A stretch of DNA of 64,000 bases from Fidelibacterota bacterium (GTDB lineage: Bacteria > Pseudomonadota > Alphaproteobacteria > Rhodospirillales > Rhodospirillaceae), in assembly GCA_947475295.1 (NCBI GenBank), contig CANJLF010000006.1, positions 89,031 through 153,030 on the forward strand, given 5' to 3'. The position numbers were made by a program, and so were the translations under genes. This document shows, piece after piece, positions 17,345-26,444 of the stretch (position 1 is its first letter; each line of letters opens with the position of its first letter). The notes under the pieces were generated by a model. That model was not told the DNA's origin and ran no database searches. It saw nothing but the letters and a program-made list of their open reading frames with translations.

Positions 17345-18604
17345 ATGGAATCGATCTCTGCATCGGCTTGGGCATCGGCTTCGGCACAGCGACGCGCCTT
17401 CATGGTGCTCGGCGGCGTTTTTCTGGCGCTCGCCCCAGTGGCGGTCTACGCCCGGCTCGGCACGGCGGTGCTGTTGATCGTCACCCTGGCGGCGCAACCC
17501 AGCTTGAAGAGCGCCATGGCCGCGCTGCGTAGCATGAGCGCCGGCACGCTTGTGCGCATTGGCGCGCTGCTGGCGGCATGGGCGGCAGTGTCGCTGTTGT
17601 GGACGCCCGATCCCCGTGTGGTCGATCTGCTGCGTGTGGCGGTGGTGCCGGTCATAGGCCTGCTTTTGATCGCAGCGATCAACACGCTTCCCGCTGCGGA
17701 GATTTTCCGCCTGGGGCGGTTAGGGATGATCGCGGGCTTGGTGATGCTCGCGCTGCTGGCCCTTGAGGTCTGGAGTCACGGCGCCGTGTTCCGCCTGATC
17801 ATTCCCGATCCCGGCCCGCAGCCCCCCGACGCGAAATCATGGATCGTGGAGGTCGCCGCGCGTGGCGCGGCGGTGCTGGCGCCAACGATCTTCGTTTTTG
17901 CCTTCCTGATTTACACACACACGCCTTATGCCCCCAAGCTTCGCGCGGCCTGGGCGATTGCCTTCGTCGCCGTGGGACTGGCGGTCTGCCATTCCTCCAC
18001 CATGGATGCCTCTTGGGTGGCGGTGGCGGCGGGCGTGCTTGGTTTTGCCGTCGCCATGGTAGCGCCGCGCTTGGCTTTGGTCGGTGTGTTCGGCGGGCTC
18101 ATGGTTTACGCCCTGCTCGCGCCGGTCCTATCGACCTATGTTCTCACCCTCGACGGCGTTACGAACCTGGGTGATCCCGAATGGGTCGGAACCGAGAGCC
18201 GCATCGGCATCTGGCACGAGGCCGCCCGCCTGATCGCCTTGAAGCCCTTATTCGGGCATGGTTTTGACTCCGCGCGGGCGTTGTCGGCCCAGGCTTCGAC
18301 CATACCGGGTACGCCCTGGCCCGCCCTGCCGCTGCACCCCCACAACGGCTTTTTGCAGATCTGGCTGGAGTTGGGCGGGGTCGGCATTGCCATGACCATC
18401 GCCCTGCTGGCCGCCGCCGCCCGGGCCTGGTGGCCCATGACCGCCCGGCCCATGCATCTGGCGGTCAGCCTTGCCACCCTGACCAGCACGGCCGTGATCG
18501 CCCTGATTAGCTTCGGTATCTGGCAGTATTGGTGGCTGGCCACCTGGATGTTCGCCGCCGCCCTGTTACAGGTGGCCTTGCGGGCCGACATCACCCGGCT
18601 TTGA
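17345..18604 (+). CDS. O-antigen ligase / Wzy family membrane protein
   Basis: This polytopic inner-membrane protein of about 419 residues has ten or more hydrophobic segments. The Wzy_C-type signature is near the C-terminus: LHPHNGFLQIWLELGGVG, preceded by a periplasmic loop with GTESRIGIWHEAARLIA and FGHGFDSARAL. Such proteins ligate or polymerise undecaprenyl-linked glycans on the periplasmic face. I chose the ATG at 17345 over a TTG at 17285, which would overlap the divergent promoter region. It may work with the priming transferase at the left edge or the glycan genes near 55 kb, but nothing links it directly to either. Confidence 0.82.
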   Translation: MESISASAWASASAQRRAFMVLGGVFLALAPVAVYARLGTAVLLIVTLAAQPSLKSAMAALRSMSAGTLVRIGALLAAWAAVSLLWTPDPRVVDLLRVAVVPVIGLLLIAAINTLPAAEIFRLGRLGMIAGLVMLALLALEVWSHGAVFRLIIPDPGPQPPDAKSWIVEVAARGAAVLAPTIFVFAFLIYTHTPYAPKLRAAWAIAFVAVGLAVCHSSTMDASWVAVAAGVLGFAVAMVAPRLALVGVFGGLMVYALLAPVLSTYVLTLDGVTNLGDPEWVGTESRIGIWHEAARLIALKPLFGHGFDSARALSAQASTIPGTPWPALPLHPHNGFLQIWLELGGVGIAMTIALLAAAARAWWPMTARPMHLAVSLATLTSTAVIALISFGIWQYWWLATWMFAAALLQVALRADITRL

Positions 18605-18668
18605 TTGCGGAAAAGGCCGCCCGGGCTGTATATTTGGGCCTCGCGTCACGCAACTTCGGGAGACGGCC

Positions 18669-19115
18669 ATGATCAATCTGCACATCAACGGTCAAGATCA
18701 CGCGGTGGATGTCGATCCCGACATGCCGCTGCTGTGGGTGTTGCGCGACAAGCTCGGCATGATGGGCACGAAGTTCGGCTGCGGCATCGCGCAATGCGGC
18801 GCCTGCACGGTGCAGATCAATGGTGTGGCGATGCGCTCGTGTGTGACGCCGGCGAGCGCCGTGGCCGGTGCGACGATCACCACTATCGAAGGGCTTTCCA
18901 CGAACGGCGACAGCCCGGTACAGGCGGCTTGGGTCGCCCATCAGGTGCCGCAATGCGGCTACTGCCAGTCGGGCATGATCATGGCGGTGGATGCGCTGTT
19001 GAAGACGACACCGAAACCGACCGACGACCAGATTAACGCGGCGATCACCAACATCTGCCGCTGCGGCACCTACGCGCGCGCGCGCGACGCCATCCACGAC
19101 ATCGCTCAGGCGTAA
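18669..19115 (+). CDS. [2Fe-2S] subunit of molybdenum hydroxylase (IorA-like)
   Basis: This small electron-transfer subunit of a xanthine-oxidase-family enzyme has 148 residues and resembles the alpha subunit of isoquinoline 1-oxidoreductase. It holds two iron-sulfur clusters: a plant-ferredoxin type (FGCGIAQCGACTVQ with a later Cys in RSCVTP) and an alpha-helical type (QCGYCQSGM and ICRCGTY). It lies 10 bases before the large subunit. Electrons leave the molybdenum site through these clusters to a membrane or cytochrome acceptor. Confidence 0.92.
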   Translation: MINLHINGQDHAVDVDPDMPLLWVLRDKLGMMGTKFGCGIAQCGACTVQINGVAMRSCVTPASAVAGATITTIEGLSTNGDSPVQAAWVAHQVPQCGYCQSGMIMAVDALLKTTPKPTDDQINAAITNICRCGTYARARDAIHDIAQA

Positions 19116-19125
19116 GGGGATTAAC

Positions 19126-21282
19126 ATGAACAAAATTGTGAAACTCGACCGCCGCTCGTTCCTGAAGGCCAGCGCCGTCGCCGGCGGCGGCCTGATGCTG
19201 GGCTTCCATATGCCCACGGCGAACGCGGCCGTCACCAAGGACAGCGAGATCAATGCCTGGGTCGTAGTCAAGGCCGACGACAGCGTGCTGATCCGCGTGG
19301 CGCATTCGGAAATGGGCCAAGGTGCGATGACCGGTCTCGCCCAGCTGGTGGCCGAGGAACTGGACTGCGACTGGAGCAAGGTGAAGACCGAGTTCGTCGA
19401 TCCGCGTCTGAACATCACGCGCAACAAGGTCTACGGCGGCATGGCGACAGTTGGTAGCCGCGCGATCCGCAGCTCCCATGAATACGTCCGCAAAGCCGGC
19501 GCCAGCGCGCGCGTGATGCTTGTGCAGGCGGCGGCAAACCGCTGGAAAGTTTCAGCGACGGATTGCACAGCCAAGGCCGGCGTCATTACACACACGGCGA
19601 GCGGCCGCACGCTGACCTACGGCGCGGTGGCCGAAGCGGCGGCGAAGATTGCCCCGCCCAAAGACGTGACGCTGAAGGATCCCGCCACCTGGACCATCGC
19701 CGGCCAGCCGAAGATGCGCCTGGACATGCAAGAGAAGGTCACGGGCCAGGCGGCCTATGCCATCGATATCCGCTTGGATGGCATGCTGTTCGCCGCGATT
19801 GCCCAAGCCCCTGTGTTCGGAGGCAAACTCAAAAGCTACGACGAAGCGGCGATTGCCGGCGCCAAGGGCGTGCGTAAGGTCGTTGCCCTGCCTTACGCCG
19901 TCGCCGTCGTAGCCGACAGTTATTGGGAAGCGCAGAAGGCGGTACGCGGTCTGCCCGTGGTTTGGGACAACGGCGCCAACGGTAAAGTGAGCAGCGCTTC
20001 CATCGCCAAGTCCCTTGACGAAGGCCTCGCGGCAAAAGACGTGCCGGTGGCGCGTAACGACGGTGACGTGGAAAAGGCGCTCGCCGGGGCGGTGAAGACC
20101 ATCAGCGCCGAATACCGCGTGCCGTACCTGAGCCATGCTTCCATGGAGCCGATGAACTGCACGGTGCGCTTCAATGCCGACGGAACATTGGATGTATGGG
20201 CGCCCACCCAGAATGCCGAAGCGATCTTGAGCGCCGCGGCGCGCGCGTCGGGTTTGGACCCCTTGAAGATCATGGTGCACCTGACCTACTCCGGCGGCGG
20301 CTTCGGCCGGCGCGGCGGCGCTGCCCCCGGCGATTATGTCGATCAGGCGGTGGCCATCGCCAAGGCCGCCGGCGCGCCGGTGAAGCTGGTGTGGAGCCGC
20401 GAAGAGGATATACAGCACGACTTCTATCGCCCGATCTCGTCAGCCAAGATGACCGCCGCGCTGGATGCGGACGGATATCCCGTCGCCTGGAACACCCGCA
20501 TTTCAGGTCACTCTATTCTCTCGACCCAAAATCCGTCTGCCATCAAGAACAACATGGATCAGGGCTTCCTGGTCCTGTTCCACGACAACGTCTATGACGT
20601 GGCCAACGTTAAGGTCGACTATGCCATGCGCAACTCCCACGTTCCCGTGGGCTACTGGCGCTCGGTCAATCATTCGCAGAATGCCTATTTCCGCGAGTGC
20701 TTCCTCGACGAACTGGCCCATGCGGCCGGCAAAGACCCCTACGAATACCGCCGCAAGCTTTTGCAGAAGGCGCCCAAGCAGCTGGCCGTGATCGAGGCCT
20801 GCGCCAAGGCCGCCGACTGGGGCAAGCCCCTGCCCGCCGGTCAGTTCCGCGGCATCGCGCAGATCGACGGTTACGGCAGTTATGCCGCCGCGGTGGTAGA
20901 GATCTCGATGAACGCCGACGGCAGCCCGCATGTGCACCGCGTGGTGCAGGCGATCGACCCCGGCTATGCGGTGAACCCGGATTCCATCAAAGCACAAATG
21001 GAAGGCTCGGTAGCCTGGACCATGAGCGCGGCGCTTTACGGCGAAATCACCGTCAAGGACGGCCGTGTCGAGCAGGGTAACTTCGACCGCTATCGCATGT
21101 TGTTGATGAATAATATGCCGAAGGTCGAAACGGTGATCGTGCCCTCGGGCGGATTCTGGGGCGGCATCGGCGAGCCCGGCGGACCGGCGGTCGTGCCGGC
21201 GCTAGTCAACGCCATGTTGGCCGCAACGGGCAAGCCGCAGCGCTCGCTGCCGCTGATCAAGCGTGGGACAACTTCGGTCTAA
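19126..21282 (+). CDS. Molybdopterin-binding subunit of molybdenum hydroxylase (IorB-like), Tat-exported
   Basis: This catalytic subunit (718 residues) belongs to the xanthine-oxidase family, nearest to the isoquinoline 1-oxidoreductase beta subunit or aldehyde dehydrogenases of that layout. A twin-arginine signal, DRRSFLKAS, and a hydrophobic stretch ending near PTANA point to export folded with the small subunit. Cofactor-site motifs include GGGFGRRGGAAPGDYVDQA, YWRSVNHSQNAYF, and the C-terminal GGFWGGIGEPGGPAVVPALVNA with the likely catalytic Glu in GEPG. The substrate, a heterocycle or aldehyde, cannot be fixed from sequence. modABC in the same window would supply its metal. The 3' end overlaps hemJ by 4 bases. 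Confidence 0.9.
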   Translation: MNKIVKLDRRSFLKASAVAGGGLMLGFHMPTANAAVTKDSEINAWVVVKADDSVLIRVAHSEMGQGAMTGLAQLVAEELDCDWSKVKTEFVDPRLNITRNKVYGGMATVGSRAIRSSHEYVRKAGASARVMLVQAAANRWKVSATDCTAKAGVITHTASGRTLTYGAVAEAAAKIAPPKDVTLKDPATWTIAGQPKMRLDMQEKVTGQAAYAIDIRLDGMLFAAIAQAPVFGGKLKSYDEAAIAGAKGVRKVVALPYAVAVVADSYWEAQKAVRGLPVVWDNGANGKVSSASIAKSLDEGLAAKDVPVARNDGDVEKALAGAVKTISAEYRVPYLSHASMEPMNCTVRFNADGTLDVWAPTQNAEAILSAAARASGLDPLKIMVHLTYSGGGFGRRGGAAPGDYVDQAVAIAKAAGAPVKLVWSREEDIQHDFYRPISSAKMTAALDADGYPVAWNTRISGHSILSTQNPSAIKNNMDQGFLVLFHDNVYDVANVKVDYAMRNSHVPVGYWRSVNHSQNAYFRECFLDELAHAAGKDPYEYRRKLLQKAPKQLAVIEACAKAADWGKPLPAGQFRGIAQIDGYGSYAAAVVEISMNADGSPHVHRVVQAIDPGYAVNPDSIKAQMEGSVAWTMSAALYGEITVKDGRVEQGNFDRYRMLLMNNMPKVETVIVPSGGFWGGIGEPGGPAVVPALVNAMLAATGKPQRSLPLIKRGTTSV

Positions 21283-21719
21283 AAAGGCTTCGCGACCACC
21301 AGCAGCACGATGCCGATCATCAGCAGGGTCGGCACTTCATTGAGGATTCGGTAAAAGCGCGCGGACTTCTGATTGGCGTCATGAGCGAAAGCCTTGAGAC
21401 ACTTCTCCATGTAGCCGTGACTGGCGCCCAGACCGAGCACAAAGGCAAGTTTCAGCCAAATCCAGCCCATGGACCAATCCACATTCGCTTGTGGCATTGA
21501 CAGCAACCCGCCGCCGAACAGGATTGTCGCGAGTGCGGCCGGACGCATAATGAAACGCATCAGCCGCGCTTCCATGCCTTTCAGCATGTTGGAAGCTTCC
21601 GAGCCGGGCGCAAGTCCGACATGATTGACGAACAGGCGCGGCAGATAGAGCAGCCCCGCCATCCACGAAATGACGGCGATGATGTGCAGCGCCTTGAACC
21701 AGGGATACATCGTCTCCAT
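21279..21719 (-). CDS. hemJ: Protoporphyrinogen IX oxidase HemJ
   Basis: HemJ is the membrane protoporphyrinogen oxidase used by many proteobacteria lacking HemG or HemY. This protein has 146 residues and four hydrophobic helices. The family hallmarks are ALHIIAVISWMAGLLYLPRL (conserved His and Arg) and HGYMEKCLKAFA later, ending in a fourth helix. It is the last gene of the haem operon, 15 bases after hemF. It carries out the step after HemF and before the divergent hemH. Confidence 0.92.
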   Translation of the reverse strand: METMYPWFKALHIIAVISWMAGLLYLPRLFVNHVGLAPGSEASNMLKGMEARLMRFIMRPAALATILFGGGLLSMPQANVDWSMGWIWLKLAFVLGLGASHGYMEKCLKAFAHDANQKSARFYRILNEVPTLLMIGIVLLVVAKPF

Positions 21720-21734
21720 AGCGGGGCTACTCCG

Positions 21735-22586
21735 TTACCATTTCACGACCGGTGGCATGCTCATCAGATAGGCCTCCGGATTGGCGTCGGTCGCAAAGCC
21801 GAATTTCGTGCCGCGGTCGTAGACCAGATTGAACTCGACATAGCGCCCGCGCTTATACAGCTGCTTGTCCTTGTCGGCCTCGGTGTAGGGCTTGGCCATA
21901 TGGCGGCGCACGATCTCGGGATAGATCTTCAGAAACGCCTCGCCCACCTGCTGCTGGAAGGCGAAATCCTTGGCGACGTCGCCGCTGGCCAGATCGTCGA
22001 AGAAGATGCCGCCGACGCCGCGCGGCTCGCGCCGGTGCGGCAGGTAAAAGTATTCGTCGCACCACTTCTTGTATTTTGCGTAAGCGTCGGGCGCGTAAGT
22101 GTCGCAGGCCTTCTCGAGAATGGCGTGGAAGTCACGCGTGTCGTTCTCAAAAGGAAAGGTGGGCGTGAGGTCGGCGCCGCCGCCGAACCACATCTTGCTG
22201 GTCGCCATGCAGCGGATGTTCATATGCACGGTCGGCACGAAGGGGTTCGACATATGCGTGACCAACGAAATGCCGCAGGCGGCAAAACGGCCGCTGGATT
22301 CCTTCGCGCCCGGCATCTGCGCCATACCCTGCTCCGAGGCCGTGCCCCAGACATGGCTGACGTTAACGCCGACTTTCTCGAAGACCTTGCCGCGCATGAC
22401 ACGCATACGACCGCCGCCTTTGAGACGATGGCCGGGTTCGCGCGTCCAATCGGTACGCTCGAATTTGCCGCCGCCATCTAAGTCTTCAAAAGCCTTGAGA
22501 ATGCGCTCTTGCAGATCGTGGTAATAATTTACCGCTTCCGCGGTGAAGCCGTTTTCCGGGCCGTCATTTTTAGTCGTGCCATCCAT
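21735..22586 (-). CDS. hemF: Oxygen-dependent coproporphyrinogen III oxidase
   Basis: HemF decarboxylates coproporphyrinogen III to protoporphyrinogen IX with O2. The protein has 283 residues, the usual length. Conserved blocks include GVNVSHVWG, PFVPTVHMNIRC, WFGGGADLTPTFPF, EYFYLPHRREPRGVGGIFFD, and RGRYVEFNLVYDRGTKFG near the C-terminus. It follows hemE by 9 bases. Because it is the O2-dependent form, and no hemN is seen nearby, the operon as written suits aerobic growth. Confidence 0.96.
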   Translation of the reverse strand: MDGTTKNDGPENGFTAEAVNYYHDLQERILKAFEDLDGGGKFERTDWTREPGHRLKGGGRMRVMRGKVFEKVGVNVSHVWGTASEQGMAQMPGAKESSGRFAACGISLVTHMSNPFVPTVHMNIRCMATSKMWFGGGADLTPTFPFENDTRDFHAILEKACDTYAPDAYAKYKKWCDEYFYLPHRREPRGVGGIFFDDLASGDVAKDFAFQQQVGEAFLKIYPEIVRRHMAKPYTEADKDKQLYKRGRYVEFNLVYDRGTKFGFATDANPEAYLMSMPPVVKW

Positions 22587-22595
22587 TTGTGACCT

Positions 22596-23648
22596 CTATT
22601 TTGATGTACGCTCATGGACGTAATCCACTAGACGGGCGACCGCATCGGGGTCGGTTTCGGGCCAAATGCCATGCCCAAGATTGAATATATGGCCCGGCCC
22701 CGGCCCTGCGTCCGCCAGCACTTCGTCCACCCGCAGGCGTAGAACATCAGGCGCGGCAAACAATTGAGCGGGATCAAGATTCCCCTGAATAGCTTTGCCG
22801 GCGCCAAGGGTCTTGCGGGCGGCGCCGAGAGACGTACGCCAGTCCAGGCCGACAACATCCGCATCCAGAGTCGCGATGGAGTCCATGCTGCCGCCGCATT
22901 GGTTGGCGAAGTAAATCAGCGGCACGCCCAGGTCTTTTAGACCGTCGATAATGCGTTTGACCGGCGGCAGCGCGATGCGGCGATAGTCGTTGGGACCCAG
23001 CAACCCGCCCCAGGATTCAAACAGCATCAGGGCTTGCGCACCTGCGCCCGCCTGAGCGCGCAAGTAGACGATCATGGCGTCGGCGAGTTTGTCCATAAGC
23101 CGTGCCGAAATTTCCGGCTCCGCTTGGGCGAAAGCGCGCGGCACGGAAAATTCCTTGGAGGGCTTTCCCGCCACCAGATAGGAGAACAGCGTGAAGGGCG
23201 ATCCGGCAAAGCCGATCAGCGGCACATGGGCGGGGAGTCCAGCGCGCGTCAGCTTGATGGCTTCCATGACAAAGGGGACGTCTTGTTCGGGATTGAGCGG
23301 CCGCAGCGCCTCCACCTGCTTCATGGTGCGCACGGGTTCGCCGATGACGGGGCCCGGCGCATATTCCAAATCCACGCCCATGCCTTCAATCGGCACCATG
23401 ATATCGCTAAAGATGATCGAGGCATCGAGGGCGAAGCGGCGAATGGGCTGCAGGGTCACTTCGGCAGCCAACTCGGGTGAACGGGTAAGTTCGGTAAAGC
23501 CGACCTTGGCGCGCACGGCGCGATATTCCGGTAGGTAACGGCCCGCCTGGCGCATGACCCAGATCGGTGTATGGGCAACCGGTTCGCGGCGGCAGGCGGC
23601 CAAGAACGGCGGAAGGGCGGCGGTTTTTACAGCGGGCGATGCGGTCAT
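22596..23648 (-). CDS. hemE: Uroporphyrinogen decarboxylase
   Basis: HemE decarboxylates uroporphyrinogen III to coproporphyrinogen III. The protein has 350 residues. Signature motifs are PIWVMRQAGRYLPEYRAVR at the N-terminus (active-site Arg residues) and IGFAGSPFTLFSYLVAGKPS in the middle. The conserved Asp lies in IIFSDIMVPIEGMG. The start is the ATG at 23648. A TTG two codons upstream also exists. It lies 19 bases after hemC and 9 bases before hemF. Confidence 0.96.
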   Translation of the reverse strand: MTASPAVKTAALPPFLAACRREPVAHTPIWVMRQAGRYLPEYRAVRAKVGFTELTRSPELAAEVTLQPIRRFALDASIIFSDIMVPIEGMGVDLEYAPGPVIGEPVRTMKQVEALRPLNPEQDVPFVMEAIKLTRAGLPAHVPLIGFAGSPFTLFSYLVAGKPSKEFSVPRAFAQAEPEISARLMDKLADAMIVYLRAQAGAGAQALMLFESWGGLLGPNDYRRIALPPVKRIIDGLKDLGVPLIYFANQCGGSMDSIATLDADVVGLDWRTSLGAARKTLGAGKAIQGNLDPAQLFAAPDVLRLRVDEVLADAGPGPGHIFNLGHGIWPETDPDAVARLVDYVHERTSK

Positions 23649-23667
23649 CAAAGTCTGTCCTTAAGTT

Positions 23668-24612
23668 CTACTGCTGCGCCGCCTGGCGGCGTTCATTGGC
23701 TTTGTCGAGAACGCGCAAAGCGCCCTTACTCAAAAGATCTTCGGCGACGCGTACGCCAAGGGCCGCAGCCTCATTGACGGTGCCGGTCGCTTCCGCTGCG
23801 ACGAAGTCCGAGCCGTCGATATTACAGGCGGCCGAATAGAGCGTGACGTTTTGGCCGTTCAACGTCGCCAGCGCGCCCACGGGCACCTGGCAGCCGCCTT
23901 CGAGGCGGCGCAAGAGCCCGCGCTCGGCCTCGGCGGCGATGCGTGTCGCGGCGTGATTGAGCGGCGCCACCCAGCGCAAGGTTTCGGCGTCGCCCTCGCG
24001 CGTGCAGATGCCGATGGCGCCTTGGGCGACAGCGGATGGAAACACCCGCGTCGGCAGCGCTTCGCAAATGCGCTTCTCCAGACCCAGGCGCTTCAAGCCG
24101 GCCACGGCCAGGATGATGGCTTCGAAGTTGCCCTCGTCCAATTTGCGAAGACGCGTCGGCACGTTACCGCGCAGCTCCATATGTTGAAGGTCGGGCCGGG
24201 CGTGGGCCAGGAAAGCACGGCGGCGCAAACTGCTGGTGCCGATGCGCGCACCTTTAGGCAGAGAGGCGAGATCGCCGCCGCTGGCCGTCACCAGCGCATC
24301 GCGCGGGTCTTCGCGTTCCAGAACCGCCGACAGCGCCAGGCCCTCGGTCATGACAGTGGCCAAGTCTTTCAGGCTATGCACGACCACATCGACTTCGTTG
24401 TCCAACTGCGCGCGGTCCAACTCGGCGGTGAAGAAGCCTTTCCCCGGCGTCTTCCACAAGGGGATGTCCTGCTGGAGATCGCCTTGAGTCTTGATGACGC
24501 AGATTTCCACAGGCGGCGCACCGGGCACCAGTTTGATGAGGCGCTCGACTTCATGGGCTTGCCAGAGCGCCAGCGCCGAACCGCGGGTTCCGATACGTAA
24601 AGGCTTACTCAC
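23668..24612 (-). CDS. hemC: Hydroxymethylbilane synthase (porphobilinogen deaminase)
   Basis: HemC polymerises four porphobilinogens into hydroxymethylbilane. The protein has 314 residues. It starts LRIGTRGSALALWQA, has the Asp-containing SLKDLATVM region, and carries the dipyrromethane-cofactor Cys in LEGGCQVPVGA. The start codon is GTG, and its GTGA overlaps the stop of the preceding response-regulator gene, so translation of the two is probably coupled. hemB and hemD, the neighbouring steps, are not in this window. Confidence 0.96.
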   Translation of the reverse strand: MSKPLRIGTRGSALALWQAHEVERLIKLVPGAPPVEICVIKTQGDLQQDIPLWKTPGKGFFTAELDRAQLDNEVDVVVHSLKDLATVMTEGLALSAVLEREDPRDALVTASGGDLASLPKGARIGTSSLRRRAFLAHARPDLQHMELRGNVPTRLRKLDEGNFEAIILAVAGLKRLGLEKRICEALPTRVFPSAVAQGAIGICTREGDAETLRWVAPLNHAATRIAAEAERGLLRRLEGGCQVPVGALATLNGQNVTLYSAACNIDGSDFVAAEATGTVNEAAALGVRVAEDLLSKGALRVLDKANERRQAAQQ

Positions 24613-25337
24613 GGCTCACCTTCCGGTTGGAAGCGATAGCCCACTCCGCGCACCGTCAAGAAGTGCCGGGGATTGTGGGGTTCGCGTTCGAAAATCTTGC
24701 GCAGACGCAGGATGAAGTTGTCGACCGTGCGCGTGGACGGGTAGACCTCGTAGCCCCAGACCTTTTCCAGAAGATCGTCGCGGGTGACGACCTCGCCCGG
24801 CTGTTCGGCCAGGACTTTCAGGATCATGGCCTCTTTTTCGGTTAGATCGTGGGCCGTGCCATCCCAGGAATGGGCCTGGAAGGTGCGGAAGTTGGCTTCG
24901 TTGCCGGCAAAGCTGAGCGTCGTGCCGGTGGCGGGCCGCGCCAGCGAATTCTTGAACCATTCCCAGCGCCGCAGGATGGCGCGGATGCGCAGCAGAAATT
25001 CGTCCAGGTGAAAGGGCTTGGTCAGGTAGTCGTCGCCGCCGGCTTCCAGTCCGCGCACGCGGTCTTGCGGATCGCCGCGCGCGGTCAGGAACAGCACCGG
25101 CGTGCTCTTGCCTTGCGCGCGCAACGCCCGGCAGACCTCGAAGCCATCCATATGCGGCAGCATGACATCCAGCACGAGCAAGTCGTAGTCGCCCACCAGG
25201 GCCATCTCCAAACCGATCTGGCCGTCGTGGGCGGTGTCGGCGGCGTAGCCCTCGGCGCGCATATTCTCGGCCATACCTTCGGCCAGGTGGAGATCGTCTT
25301 CCACCACCAGAATACGGCTTGTGCTCGCTTCACTCAT
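24609..25337 (-). CDS. OmpR-family response regulator within the haem operon
   Basis: This two-domain response regulator has 242 residues. The receiver (residues ~8-120) has the acidic pair VVEDD, the phosphorylated Asp57 in LLVLDVMLP, the Thr of FLTARG, and Lys in LTKPF. A winged-helix DNA-binding domain of the OmpR/PhoB type follows (LTEKEAMILKVLAEQPG, STRTVDNFILRLRKIFE, TVRGVGYRF). It is 5 bases downstream of its kinase and overlaps hemC by 4 bases. Being locked into the haem operon suggests it controls haem genes, itself included. A direct repeat of the spacing this family binds lies upstream of hemA. Confidence 0.93.
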   Translation of the reverse strand: MSEASTSRILVVEDDLHLAEGMAENMRAEGYAADTAHDGQIGLEMALVGDYDLLVLDVMLPHMDGFEVCRALRAQGKSTPVLFLTARGDPQDRVRGLEAGGDDYLTKPFHLDEFLLRIRAILRRWEWFKNSLARPATGTTLSFAGNEANFRTFQAHSWDGTAHDLTEKEAMILKVLAEQPGEVVTRDDLLEKVWGYEVYPSTRTVDNFILRLRKIFEREPHNPRHFLTVRGVGYRFQPEGEP

Positions 25338-25342
25338 CGCAG

Positions 25343-26437
25343 CTAGGTCTCCTGTGCGGCCGGCCAGGTCACGGTGAAGGTCGCACCTTTGCCGGCGCCT
25401 TCGCTATGAGCTTGCACATGACCGTCCTCGAAATGCATGAACCGCTGGACAATGAAAAGGCCGAGCCCGGTTCCAGCGGCGTTGCGCCCGCCGTGGTTGT
25501 CGATGCGGAAAAATTTTTCAAACAGCTTCGGCCCTTGCGCGGGCTCGAAGCCGATGCCGGTATCGGCGATTTGCAGCTCGGCCTGGCCGCCGACGCGCCG
25601 CCCGCGAATGGTCACCGTGCCGCCACCGGTGGGCTGCATGGCCGACATGGCATTTTCAATGAGGTTGCGCAGCACGCTGTCCACGGCCAAAGGGTCGGCG
25701 CGCACATCCAGGTCGGCGGGAATATCGACGTTGAACGCCACGTTGCCGCGCCGGGCAATATCGTCGAGCGTCGCCAGCACATGGCGCACGGCTTCGCCGA
25801 GGACCAGCCGGTCCTTGTTTAGCAGAACGCGGCCACGATCCAGGCGCGCGCTGTCAAGGATTTTGGAAACCATGTTTTCCATACGCCGCAGATCGTCGAG
25901 CATGCGTGTAGACAGTTGCTGAAAACGTTCCGGCGACACCTGGCGCATCACCATGGTCTCTAGGGAAAGCTGCAAGCTCGCGATGGGCGTCTTGAATTGA
26001 TGCGACACCATAGCGAGGAAATTGTCCTGCTTGCGCCGGATTTCCTTTTCGCTGGAAAGGCCGCGCCACAGCACCGCGATGGCCAAGGCCTGCACCAGCA
26101 GGAAGAAGCCGCTTTCCCAGGCATATTGCGTGACATGGCGCGCCCGAGCATCGGCCAATTCCGCGAGCGCCTCGGGCTTTAGCGTCACCGCGCCGTTGTC
26201 CACCTGGGTATGGGGAAACAGGCCGGAGATCTCCTGGGCCTCGACGCCCAAAGCCAGCATGCGCTGCGCCGCCGCCACGTCGAAATTATAAAGCGTGCGC
26301 ATCTGATTGGCGTGATCCTCGGCATAGGTGCGCTGATCGACGAACCACCACACCACCTGGGCGACCGAAAACACCTGCAGAAATATGATCGCCATATGCA
26401 GAAGTCGGGTCGGGGCCAGGGGAAGGCGGTTGGTCAT
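25343..26437 (-). CDS. Sensor histidine kinase within the haem operon
   Basis: This membrane histidine kinase has about 364 residues. TM1 is at ~11-33 and TM2 at ~108-126, enclosing a periplasmic loop of about 74 residues without cysteine. No HAMP or PAS domain is visible, and the linker to the DHp helix is short. The phospho-acceptor is His146 in MVSHQFKTPIASLQL, and the ATPase domain has LRNLIENAM (N box), ADTGIGF and GTGLGLFIV. I chose ATG 26437 (MTNRLPLAPTR), 7 bases after the hemL stop. The signal is unknown. A cue connected with haem or tetrapyrrole supply, or redox state, is inference from position only. Confidence 0.92.
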   Translation of the reverse strand: MTNRLPLAPTRLLHMAIIFLQVFSVAQVVWWFVDQRTYAEDHANQMRTLYNFDVAAAQRMLALGVEAQEISGLFPHTQVDNGAVTLKPEALAELADARARHVTQYAWESGFFLLVQALAIAVLWRGLSSEKEIRRKQDNFLAMVSHQFKTPIASLQLSLETMVMRQVSPERFQQLSTRMLDDLRRMENMVSKILDSARLDRGRVLLNKDRLVLGEAVRHVLATLDDIARRGNVAFNVDIPADLDVRADPLAVDSVLRNLIENAMSAMQPTGGGTVTIRGRRVGGQAELQIADTGIGFEPAQGPKLFEKFFRIDNHGGRNAAGTGLGLFIVQRFMHFEDGHVQAHSEGAGKGATFTVTWPAAQET

Positions 26438-26444
26438 GGGTGTG